In this document: one piece after another, positions 23,126 to 33,149 of the stretch
Layout of the letters: the number at the start of each line of letters is the position of its first letter
Position numbering within the stretch: position 1 is the stretch's first letter
DNA from: Pirellulaceae bacterium
GTDB lineage: Bacteria; Planctomycetota; Planctomycetia; Pirellulales; Pirellulaceae
Reading direction: 5' to 3'
DNA length: 36,508 bases
Assembly: GCA_013002105.1 (NCBI GenBank)
Contig: JABDKS010001042.1
Span: 1-36,508, forward strand
Made by a program: the position numbers and the translations under genes
Notes under the pieces: model-generated
What the model saw: only the letters and a program-made list of their open reading frames with translations
Told to the model about the DNA's origin: nothing
Database searches by the model: none

Positions 23126-25189
23126 TTAACGGACCCTGATTTCATCTCGCACGGGAACCAAACAGGTCTTGCGAACCATGCGGACGATTTTTCGTGCTTG
23201 ATCTTCTGTGTCGCAATCTCCCGAAACAATCAGGTGATCGCGATACTGTTGGACACTGACATTTACGTTGGGAAACGCAGCAGCAATGGATTGATTGAGC
23301 ATGTAAGTTTTTTGAACGACTGAATCACCGGTTGCTTCGATTGCGTCTTCGACATGAATCTCGAATGCCCGGACGCGTGTCGGTGTGTCATTGTCTGTAT
23401 CAGCCCAAACCACCAATTGGGTGACTCCGTTACCGGTCCCGATCAACTTGACTTGATTAGGACCCGCTGCAATCGCGCGGCATACGTTTTGATCAGCCAC
23501 CGTGATGCGTCGGACATTTCCGCCGATGGTCAGCGAACGTACCTGTGCGCGGCTTAGGCGTAGCTGCGTCATGGTTTTCTTGTGCGAGCCAGCCGTCAAA
23601 CTGGATTTCGATTTCGCACTCGCCATAGGATTGGACAAGGCGGGCTGGACGGTTGGTGCTGATGCCGTTGCACTCTCGATGGCCACGGGCGGTGCATCGA
23701 CCGCCACTGGTGGACGATATCGTTTTTGTCCCACGATCGACATGCGATCATTTGCAACAGGTGCCGGCAACACAGGTTCGCTACGGTAGATAGCGACTGG
23801 CGGTTGGGGTTCCGGTGCAATAGCACGTAACTCGTCCGACGAATCGGCGACTTCGTGCGGGATCGGTTGCAATCCAACGGGTTCGGCCAAATCGACGACC
23901 GGCTGCGGTGTCTCGGGACTGGCAACAGGTATCGCGATGGGTTTCAGTTCGTCATCGGCTGATCCGTTGTCAGCTAACTCACTGGCAGCTAAATCACTTT
24001 TCGCTTCGTCGCTGGCAACTTCTTTGCTGTCCGCCACATCGCTCGACGACGCGGTCGATGAGTCCTCGTCCGTGCCGGGCGCTTGTTCTGAGTCCGACAT
24101 GGAAAAGAATACGGGATCGCTTGAGACCACCGGTGCCGGCTCGGGTTTCGATTGGGCCACCGAATCAGCAGTTGCCGGCTTTGCGGTATCCGCGGATGGT
24201 TTAGCAACCACCTCGGATGGAGCGACAGGCGTTGCACGCTGGACGGATGCCGTTGGGTCGTCACTCTTGGTCGGCGTGGCCCGCTGAACGGCCGGCTCCT
24301 CTGACGGCACAATAGGTGTCGCGAGTTGGGCCACCGGTGCAGCTGGACGTACGTCGGTATCGACCTTGGCCGATTCAGCCAGTTCCACGGGAACGGCTGG
24401 TTGTACGATTGAATTTGTCACCGACGCATCGGGCGTCTGGGTGGGCGCGGCTGCTGCTTGTTCAGCGGCAGTGGGTGGCGTGGGAAGCTCGGGTGGTGGC
24501 GTTGGGAGGTCACTCGGTTTGACCGCATCGTGGACGACGGAGGTCGAATCTTGAGTTACCGCATCCGTCGCCGGAATCGAGGCTTGGCCTGGGTTTGGCT
24601 CCGCACTGGGGTCCTTGACTTTCCGCATGGTCAGCGATGGCGCCAACCGAATTGCCGGTTTCAGGTCGCCACCTCGTCGCGTCAATTCGAGCTCTTCCAG
24701 ACGTTCATTTGCCTCGGACAAGCCAGCGCTGACGAGATCCGGATTCTCGTGGTGCTCGGATTGAATCAGCGGATTGATCTGCACACTGGGCGGCGCAGGC
24801 GTATCAATTTTCATTGCCGAAGGACGAACTTGCAGCGGCTGGCGGCTACCAATGGCTTTCAAACCGACCGTCGCACCGGACGACTTCAGTCGCACTGGCG
24901 GTGGATTGTCGGTCGACGCGAGTTGAACGCGTTGTTGTGCAACGGCAGCGGGCGCAGTTTGAGTGCCGCAAAACGGGTTTTGCTTCACTTCTTCGCCGGC
25001 GACTTGCTGTACCGGTAGCGGTGGCAAAATTCGCATCGTGGATCGTTCGGGATCTTGTCCCTGCCCGACCGACGTCGTCGCAATTGCGATGGTCGCGGCC
25101 AGTACGGCACGACGGCTGGCGCGGTTGATTCGTGCGGACGCACGTCGTGCCAGGTAAGATTTGTTCAGTTTTTGATTTGGGTCACGCAT
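23126..25189 (-). CDS. Exported protein with pilus/secretin N-domain and BON-like domain, no secretin channel
   Basis: This 687-residue protein has a long basic N-region and hydrophobic helix (about 27-42, AVLAATIAIATTSVGQGQ), i.e. a signal peptide or anchor. Residues about 60-535 are low-complexity and Pro/Ala/Ser/Val/Glu-rich, with repeated short motifs such as VQRATP. The C-terminal 150 residues hold a T2SS/T3SS pilus-type N-domain (LRLSRAQVRSLTIGGNVRRI followed by VADQNVCRAIA) and then a BON-like unit (VNVSVQQYRDHLIVSGDCD). In CpaC/RhcC secretins these domains precede the outer-membrane channel; here the protein stops at that point. ATG 25189 is preferred because AAGGA lies eight bases upstream. 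The BBP7 barrel gene follows. Confidence 0.78.
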   Translation of the reverse strand: MRDPNQKLNKSYLARRASARINRASRRAVLAATIAIATTSVGQGQDPERSTMRILPPLPVQQVAGEEVKQNPFCGTQTAPAAVAQQRVQLASTDNPPPVRLKSSGATVGLKAIGSRQPLQVRPSAMKIDTPAPPSVQINPLIQSEHHENPDLVSAGLSEANERLEELELTRRGGDLKPAIRLAPSLTMRKVKDPSAEPNPGQASIPATDAVTQDSTSVVHDAVKPSDLPTPPPELPTPPTAAEQAAAAPTQTPDASVTNSIVQPAVPVELAESAKVDTDVRPAAPVAQLATPIVPSEEPAVQRATPTKSDDPTASVQRATPVAPSEVVAKPSADTAKPATADSVAQSKPEPAPVVSSDPVFFSMSDSEQAPGTDEDSSTASSSDVADSKEVASDEAKSDLAASELADNGSADDELKPIAIPVASPETPQPVVDLAEPVGLQPIPHEVADSSDELRAIAPEPQPPVAIYRSEPVLPAPVANDRMSIVGQKRYRPPVAVDAPPVAIESATASAPTVQPALSNPMASAKSKSSLTAGSHKKTMTQLRLSRAQVRSLTIGGNVRRITVADQNVCRAIAAGPNQVKLIGTGNGVTQLVVWADTDNDTPTRVRAFEIHVEDAIEATGDSVVQKTYMLNQSIAAAFPNVNVSVQQYRDHLIVSGDCDTEDQARKIVRMVRKTCLVPVRDEIRVR

Positions 25190-25504
25190 GCCGCGTCCTT
25201 GCGTCCTTACGGTTGGGACGATGTACCCCCCTAGGCACACCGTCCGACGTTAATGCTCGCGCACTAGACCGTCGGATGCTTTACATATCGGATACGACTT
25301 GGTCAGACATTAACGATTTTGTTGGTTCCCCGGCGTGTATCGGTGTTACTTGTCGTCCCGATCGCGCCGCCGGTCGCGATGGTGCCGGTTTCAACGGCAA
25401 CTGGGCGCGTGGCTGGATGGGCTGACCTGGGCTGGAGGGGCTGACCGCGTGCCACAGGTCCATTGCGTCGTTAAACGGTCGACAGTTTCGTACAGCGCCG
25501 CGAT
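25190..25504. other. Intergenic region upstream of the secretin-like N-domain gene
   Basis: No gene is seen. The region must contain the promoter of the minus-strand gene starting at 25189, and its AAGGA ribosome site lies at the left edge. It also holds a 19-bp tandem duplication at 25411-25448. Confidence 0.5.
25411..25448. repeat. 19-bp tandem duplication
   Basis: The units 25411-25429 and 25430-25448 both read GGCTGGAnGGGCTGACC plus two variable bases (16 of 19 positions equal). It lies 56 bp past the stop codon of the methyltransferase gene on the minus strand. Confidence 0.7.
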
Positions 25505-26374
25505 TTATGCGTTTCGTACACGGATCGCTTCGAACGCAATCAAAGCCGCCGAAACGGAAATGTTCAAGCTATCAACTTGCCCGTTCATTGGGATTCGTAC
25601 GCCCGCAATCTCCTGGCCGTCGACTTGCTGCCAGCGATTCGCTAGCCCATTGGATTCGTTACCTAGAATAACTGCCAAAGGGCCGGTGAGATCGGAAGCC
25701 CAAAGTTCATGCGAGGATTCGACCCGGGCGGCGAGTGGACGAATGCCGCATCGCGACAAGAACTGCGAGATGTTTTGCGTGGTATCGGAGGCGGCCGGGA
25801 CGGTGAATACGGCGCCAAGGCTGCTGCGAATGGCGTTGGGATTGAAAAGATCGCAGCTGCAATCGGACAAAATAACCGCATCGACGCCGGCGGCATCTGC
25901 ACATCGAAACACGGCCCCGACGTTGCCGGGTTTTTCAATTCGATCCAAAATCAGAATCAACGGCGATGGTCCAAGACGCAAATTCGCAAGCGATCGATCC
26001 GGCTCGGTAAACTCTGCGACCACGCCACGCGGCGATTGGCCGTAGCTGATTTTTGACATGATCGCCGGTGTGACCAACTGCAGCGCACCGATTTGTTGTG
26101 CATGGGAAACCAGTTGAGAGTTCGCCGACGAAGGTTCGTCTTCGTTGCCTCGGCTTGGTATTGCATTGGCGGAGGCTAATTCGTCGAGCTCGGCTTTCGT
26201 GGCGTACAGTCCGGATAATTCGATTCCTGCGCGATAAGCACGTAGCGTCTCGCGCCAGCCGTCGACGATTAGTTTCCCGCTGCGACGCCGGGCCCGGTTG
26301 TCTCGCATGCGAACCAGGTGACGAACAGTGGGATTAGCCGGGCTGCTCAGCGCCGGTGGATCAGGTCGTGACAT
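25505..26374 (-). CDS. SpoU/TrmH-family RNA methyltransferase
   Basis: This 289-residue protein transfers a methyl group from S-adenosylmethionine to a ribose 2'-OH of tRNA or rRNA, judged by family. The N-terminal substrate-binding part (about 12-110) includes PTVRHLVRMRDNRARRRSGK. The C-terminal SPOUT knot has motif 1 LDRIEKPGNVGAVFRCADAA (N and R of the NxGA-R pattern present), motif 2 LGNESNGLA, and motif 3 IPMNGQVDSLNISVSAAL. All three key SpoU motifs are intact. Which RNA position it modifies cannot be told. The gene is divergent from the GNAT gene with a 320-bp gap. Confidence 0.92.
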   Translation of the reverse strand: MSRPDPPALSSPANPTVRHLVRMRDNRARRRSGKLIVDGWRETLRAYRAGIELSGLYATKAELDELASANAIPSRGNEDEPSSANSQLVSHAQQIGALQLVTPAIMSKISYGQSPRGVVAEFTEPDRSLANLRLGPSPLILILDRIEKPGNVGAVFRCADAAGVDAVILSDCSCDLFNPNAIRSSLGAVFTVPAASDTTQNISQFLSRCGIRPLAARVESSHELWASDLTGPLAVILGNESNGLANRWQQVDGQEIAGVRIPMNGQVDSLNISVSAALIAFEAIRVRNA

Positions 26375-26694
26375 CGATTCTTTGGTATGTTGTCAAGTCG
26401 ATTCGGATGGCAGCGCATTTCCGTTGAGCGAGCATTCCAATCAAATCGGAGTTTATCCAATCGTACACGGCGGCGCGGCGGTCGGCAGTCCCGTTCACGC
26501 AAAGCGGCAATCGAGGAGCACTTTGCGATCATCAGTCAGCGTCCGCACAGCGGCATTACGAGTCAAAACGCGGTGTTCAACGGTTGCGCAAGTATCATGT
26601 TCACCGGTCGCCCGAGCATGGCGACAAGGATTCTTGCTGCCCACCGTTAACGTACCCGTCACAGATCAGCCATTCTACGAAACAGCGAATCAAC
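26375..26694. other. Divergent promoter region, no gene seen
   Basis: This 320-bp region separates the methyltransferase gene (minus) from the GNAT gene (plus). Frames within it have no family support. A frame starting at 26584 that would extend the GNAT protein adds 37 residues without conserved features and is not adopted. No clear promoter boxes could be fixed by eye. Confidence 0.5.
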
Positions 26695-27831
26695 ATGAGT
26701 GATGTCATTCGATGCGACGAGGTAGAAACTCGTAGCGACCAAAACGCCTTTTTGAATTTAGAAAAAGAGATTTACCGTGGTGATCCCAACTGGGTTCCAC
26801 CACTCTGGATCGTGCGAAAAGAGTTGGTTGGATTTAAACGGCATCCATTTTATGACGACGCTGATCGCAAGGTGTTTTTGGTTCGTCGCGGTGATCGCGT
26901 GGTGGGTCGAGTCGTTGCGATCGTTAATCACGCGCATAATCGGCGCTATGACGAGAAGCGAGGTTTCTTTGGTTTCTATGAGTGCCACGACGATGTGGAC
27001 GCGAGCAACGAGCTACTGGCGACGGCTTGTCGCTGGTTGCGTGAGCAGGGGATGACGGATGTCCGGGGGCCGGCCAATCCCAGTTTGAACTACGAAGTCG
27101 GCACGCTGGTCGAGGGCTTCGATACGCCTCCGACATTCCTGATTACGTACAACCGCGACTACTACGGTGGGTTGATCGAAGCCTTTGGATTTGAAAAGGT
27201 ACAAGATCTGTACTGTTACGATGCCAGCATCAAGCAGCTCGAAAACTTGGATCCAAAATTAAAATTCGTGATCGATGAAGCGACACGGCGTTTCAAGGTG
27301 AAGTGTCGACCGATCAGTCGCAAGAATTTTAAAACCGACGTCCGCACGTTTTTGGATATCTATAATCAGTCGCTGCAGCGAACATGGGGCTATGTTCCGA
27401 TGAGCGAGTCAGAGATTGAGCACCAGGCAGCCGGGCTAAAGCACCTGATCGTCCCCGAATTGACCAGTATTGCGGAAATCGATGGACGTCCGGTCGGTGC
27501 CGGTTTCGGACTGCTGGATTTCAATGTGATCATCAAGCAAATCAACGGAAAGCTGTTGCCGTTTGGGTGGCTGAAACTGCTGACGGGAAAGAAGAAGATT
27601 GAGCGATTGCGTTTGATCAGCACGAATGTATTGCCCGAATACCAGAAATGGGGTCTCGGATTGGTGACATTGGCGCGGATAATGCCCGATGCCATCGCAC
27701 ACAATATTCAGGTGGGCGAGTTTTCCTGGGTTTTGGAAAGCAATTCGTTATCACGTGGAACCATCGAACGAGGCGGAGCAATCCGTACGAAAGTTCAGCG
27801 GATTTACGATCGAACGCTGGCTGACATCTAG
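26695..27831 (+). CDS. GNAT-family N-acetyltransferase (YghO-like)
   Basis: This 378-residue protein belongs to a group of long GNAT-fold proteins of unknown substrate. Typical stretches are DPNWVPPLWIVRKEL near the start, GDRVVGRVVAIVNHAHN, the block KRGFFGFYECHDDVDAS, DVRGPANPSLNYEVGTLVEG, and ITYNRDYYGGLIEAFGFEK. The C-terminal half has a second GNAT-like region (about 190-370), with EIDGRPVGAGFGL and LISTNVLPEYQKWGLGLVTL resembling the acetyl-CoA site. ATG 26695 is used because the family homology starts there. The ketosynthase-like gene follows 92 bp later on the same strand and may be cotranscribed. The acceptor is unknown. Confidence 0.82.
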   Translation: MSDVIRCDEVETRSDQNAFLNLEKEIYRGDPNWVPPLWIVRKELVGFKRHPFYDDADRKVFLVRRGDRVVGRVVAIVNHAHNRRYDEKRGFFGFYECHDDVDASNELLATACRWLREQGMTDVRGPANPSLNYEVGTLVEGFDTPPTFLITYNRDYYGGLIEAFGFEKVQDLYCYDASIKQLENLDPKLKFVIDEATRRFKVKCRPISRKNFKTDVRTFLDIYNQSLQRTWGYVPMSESEIEHQAAGLKHLIVPELTSIAEIDGRPVGAGFGLLDFNVIIKQINGKLLPFGWLKLLTGKKKIERLRLISTNVLPEYQKWGLGLVTLARIMPDAIAHNIQVGEFSWVLESNSLSRGTIERGGAIRTKVQRIYDRTLADI

Positions 27832-27923
27832 AACTTTTGCCAACCTGGTTCATATTAGAGACAGCCAATCCTACGCGACTGGATCGGCAGTGATCCGTCC
27901 TCTCCCCCGAGTTACCAAAAACT

Positions 27924-29294
27924 ATGCCTAGCAGCAACGCTGTCATTACGGGGCTGGGCGTGGTTTCGTCAATTGGAATCGGTTGTGACGAATACTTCGA
28001 CGCGCTACTGGCCAAGCGATCGGGTGTCCGATCGTTGGCCGAACGTACCGACGACGGCGCCAAACCAGATGGAACAGTTCCCAACGGCGTCGGCGAACCG
28101 GTAGGTCTGTGGATCGGCGGTCCGATTATAGACTTTGACCCGAAACAATACGTTCGGCCGCGAAAGTCGCTCAAAGTCATGTGTCGCGAAATCCAAACGG
28201 CGTTCGCAGCATCTCAATTAGCGATCGAGCACGCCGGATTAGCTGAATCGTTGCCGGCAACCGACGACGGAAAGATCCGACCGGCTGACGTCGGCACCGT
28301 TTTTGGCTGCGAAATGTACTATGGTCCGCCACAGGAAATGGTCGACCCGATCGCCGAATGTATACGCGAAGACGGGACGATTGACGAAGGCAATTTTGGC
28401 GGAGCCGCTCGACGCGGTGTGATGCCCCTGTGGATGTTAAAGTACTTGCCAAACATGCCGGCGTGTCACGTTGGAATTTCCGTCAACGCGCACGGTCCCA
28501 ACAATTCGTTGGTCTTGGGAGACGTCTCAGGACCGGCTGCGTTAATCGAATCCATCTCCTGTCTTGATCGCGGTATCGCCAAGATTGTCATCACGGGCGC
28601 GTCGGGTACCCGGATCAATACAACGCGAATGAACTATCGAAACGATCTGCCGATCGCGTCGGTAAGCGATTCCATCGAACACAGCTCGCGACCTCATGAC
28701 GAGAGGTCCCAAGGTGTTGTCGGGGGGGAGGGCGCCGGAGTACTGGTACTGGAGACTGCGCAGCATGCCCGGGATCGCGGGGCCAAAGTGATTGCCAGAG
28801 TCGTGGGCTATGCGTCACGATTTGTCGGCTCGGCAGGCATGTCTCGCTCGGTTCGCACTGACAGTATTGATGATCCACAAGCACGTGGTTCGGCGGTGGC
28901 GATTGGATTGGCGATTGACGCTGCGATGCAAGTCGCAGGAATTTCCCCTCGCGATATCGGATTGATTGTCAGCCACGCGATGGGAGATCCAGTGATCGAC
29001 GCAGCTGAACGCGATGCGTTATCAGCTGAACTGCGTCAAACACCGATGGTCTGTCCGATGGCGTCACTCGGGCATACGGGCGCGGCGAGTGGAACGATCG
29101 CAATCGCAACGGGCGCGTTGGCGTTATCCAAAGGACAGATACCGCCGACAGTCACGGCTCAGACAGCTGCGGAATCGGTTCGTGTGTTTGCTGATGCCGC
29201 CCCGCTGAAAAAGCATCATGTGCTTTGTCTGTCACACACGTCCGAAGGAAGCGCAACAGCGATCATTTTGGCGTCTGCTAGCGTTGCAGGCTAA
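27924..29294 (+). CDS. Ketosynthase-like protein lacking the active-site Cys
   Basis: This 456-residue protein has the thiolase fold of FabF/FabB-type beta-ketoacyl-ACP synthases: it opens with NAVITGLGVVSSIGIG and has GGEGAGVLVLE (267-277) and SHAMGDPVIDAAERDAL (350-366). The two active-site His are present (H351; H384 in ASLGHTGAASGT). At the nucleophile position the expected Cys is replaced: the loop reads GPNNSLVLGDVSGPAAL, with D200 (codon 28521-28523) where Cys sits in FabF. The Lys usually found before the second His is also absent. It is thus unlikely to condense acyl chains in the usual way. It could be a chain-length-factor-like partner, a decarboxylase or a non-enzymatic relative. 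It is convergent with uvrB. Confidence 0.85.
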   Translation: MPSSNAVITGLGVVSSIGIGCDEYFDALLAKRSGVRSLAERTDDGAKPDGTVPNGVGEPVGLWIGGPIIDFDPKQYVRPRKSLKVMCREIQTAFAASQLAIEHAGLAESLPATDDGKIRPADVGTVFGCEMYYGPPQEMVDPIAECIREDGTIDEGNFGGAARRGVMPLWMLKYLPNMPACHVGISVNAHGPNNSLVLGDVSGPAALIESISCLDRGIAKIVITGASGTRINTTRMNYRNDLPIASVSDSIEHSSRPHDERSQGVVGGEGAGVLVLETAQHARDRGAKVIARVVGYASRFVGSAGMSRSVRTDSIDDPQARGSAVAIGLAIDAAMQVAGISPRDIGLIVSHAMGDPVIDAAERDALSAELRQTPMVCPMASLGHTGAASGTIAIATGALALSKGQIPPTVTAQTAAESVRVFADAAPLKKHHVLCLSHTSEGSATAIILASASVAG

Positions 29295-29312
29295 ATCCGC
29301 TCTGCATCCGGA

Positions 29313-29314
<2 letters not shown>
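29294..29314. terminator. Short hairpin spanning convergent stop codons (weak)
   Basis: A 6-bp stem, AATCCG (29294-29299) with CGGATT (29309-29314), overlaps the last base of the ketosynthase-like gene and the stop of uvrB. It could shield both transcript ends, but no T-run follows on either strand, so the call is tentative. Confidence 0.3.
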
Positions 29315-31487
<2,173 letters not shown>

Positions 31488-31532
31488 CCTATCCGACGCA
31501 GTTGGAAACGGGGATAGGCGGATGAACCCAGT

Positions 31533-31943
31533 TCACGGCGATGTGGAGTCGGAAAATGCCATCAAGGAGCCGGAATTCGCGGTCGGACCGATCACACAGT
31601 ACGGCGAGATTTGATCGATCCTTTTTTGGCCGATGCCGTGGACACGCATCAGATCGTCCATGGATTCGAATGGACCATAACGCTTCCGGTCTTGGATGAT
31701 CCGCTCGGCCAGAACGGGTCCGACGCTCGGCAGCAAGGCTAATTCGCGTGCTGGTGCAGTGTTCAAGTCAATCTGAACGACTGCCTTGTCGACGTGCCGT
31801 TGTGTTTCGTTATCTTGTGATGGACGTTGCTTTACGAATAGCCAGCCGTGAACGGCAAACGTGATCACCGCGACCATTGCGAGAATCACCTGGATACTAC
31901 GGCGTTTCAGTGGAGGATCGGAATCGGGGATCGTCTGATTCAT
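31533..31943 (-). CDS. ComEA-like helix-hairpin-helix DNA-binding protein
   Basis: This 136-residue protein has a charged start, one membrane helix (about 18-37, VILAMVAVITFAVHGWLFV), a short linker, and a helix-hairpin-helix domain (about 57-120). The domain reads IDLNTAPARELALLPSVGPV followed by LAERIIQDRKRYGPF, then a second hairpin around VHGIGQKRIDQISPY. This is the ComEA layout: an anchored periplasmic DNA-binding domain that in competent bacteria pulls in DNA. No other competence gene is in the window. It lies 45 bp upstream of uvrB and is probably cotranscribed with it; it is divergent from nadC. Confidence 0.85.
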   Translation of the reverse strand: MNQTIPDSDPPLKRRSIQVILAMVAVITFAVHGWLFVKQRPSQDNETQRHVDKAVVQIDLNTAPARELALLPSVGPVLAERIIQDRKRYGPFESMDDLMRVHGIGQKRIDQISPYCVIGPTANSGSLMAFSDSTSP

Positions 31944-32124
31944 TTCCGTGATTTGCCCTTCATCGCACAGCGTGTGCAGGGTTGATGATTCGCCGCCGCA
32001 ACGATCAGCGTGCTATTATCAGGCAAACGGGGGACACAATGCAACGGTTTTCGATTTGGCTCTCCAGCGATGGTGATGGGGCCAGACGTTTTGACAATTT
32101 AGTTTCAGCAAGCTGAGCAATTCA

Positions 32125-33054
32125 ATGAGTGATTATGTCACAGTCACGGCCGACAAAACGCTTGAAAACGACCTTCGCGCGTTGGTGCGATTGTCGATCG
32201 CCGAAGATTTGCAGCGTTCGTTGGATTGGACGACCGTCTGCTTGATCGATGAGCAACGGAGTGGCGGTTGCCAGATTGTGCCGCGAAGCCCAGGTGTTTG
32301 CGCGGGACTGGTGACGATTGATTGGATCGTGGATGAATTCGATGGGGACTTGGAGGTCGAATCTTTGCTGCAAGACGGTCAGCCGCTGGTGCCTGGCAAA
32401 GCCATTGCCAGACTACGCGGTAACGTTCGCGACTTATTGACCGCGGAACGAACAATCTTGAATATTTTGTGTCGGCTGTGCGGTGTTGCCACACAGACAA
32501 AACGATACGTTGACGCGATGTGCGGCTCGTCAGCCCGATTATACGACACGCGAAAAACGACACCGGGTTGGCGGTTGCTCGAAAAGTACGCGGTCGTTTG
32601 TGGCGGTGGTCACAATCATCGCCGCGGCCTGTATGACGGTTTTTTGATCAAAGACAATCACCTGGCGTTAGGCGGAGACGAACGTGGCCCGATGGATGCC
32701 GGCGACGCAGCCAAGCGCGCACTGCAGTGGCGATCCGCGGTCGTCGACGGTATGACGGCACCGCCGATTGTAGAAATCGAAGTCGATTCGCTCGAGCAGT
32801 TAGTCGATGTGTTGCCCGTAGGCCCCGACATTGTGCTGTTGGATAATTTTCAGCCCGAGCAGCTACGCGAAGCCGTCGTATTACGTGATCGCCATAACCA
32901 GAGGGTCGAGCTGGAATCATCGGGAAACGTCACAATCGATACCATCGCGCAAATCGCTGCGACGGGTGTAGATCGAATCAGTAGTGGCGCATTGACCCAC
33001 CAAGCGACCTGGTTGGACCTGGGGTTGGACTGGTTTGACGCAAACGCGAGCTAA
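32125..33054 (+). CDS. nadC: Nicotinate-nucleotide pyrophosphorylase (carboxylating)
   Basis: NadC converts quinolinate and phosphoribosyl pyrophosphate to nicotinate mononucleotide, CO2 and pyrophosphate in de novo NAD synthesis. The 309-residue protein has the N-terminal sandwich domain (AEDLQRSLDWTT near 26-37, PGVCAGL) and the alpha/beta barrel with LTAERTILNILCRLCGVATQ, then LYDTRKTTPGWRLLEKYAV, CGGGHNHRRGLYDGFLIKDN and IEVDSLEQL. The catalytic and binding Arg, Lys and His residues of these blocks are in place. ATG 32125 fits the usual start. It is divergent from the ComEA-like gene; the glycosyl-phosphate transferase gene follows 95 bp later. Confidence 0.96.
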   Translation: MSDYVTVTADKTLENDLRALVRLSIAEDLQRSLDWTTVCLIDEQRSGGCQIVPRSPGVCAGLVTIDWIVDEFDGDLEVESLLQDGQPLVPGKAIARLRGNVRDLLTAERTILNILCRLCGVATQTKRYVDAMCGSSARLYDTRKTTPGWRLLEKYAVVCGGGHNHRRGLYDGFLIKDNHLALGGDERGPMDAGDAAKRALQWRSAVVDGMTAPPIVEIEVDSLEQLVDVLPVGPDIVLLDNFQPEQLREAVVLRDRHNQRVELESSGNVTIDTIAQIAATGVDRISSGALTHQATWLDLGLDWFDANAS

Positions 33055-33149
33055 GTTGCAGTGAACCAATAGCCACAATTCGAACGTCGACGCAATCTAA
33101 CGATCGGCGGTGTGGCTACCCCTGCACGAACGCTTTCGTTAGCAAACCC

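Noticed and set aside
23596..24312. Several long frames antisense or in other frames to the 23126-25189 gene
   Set aside because: They arise from the low-complexity Pro/Ala/Ser coding region and show Arg/Pro-rich shadow composition.
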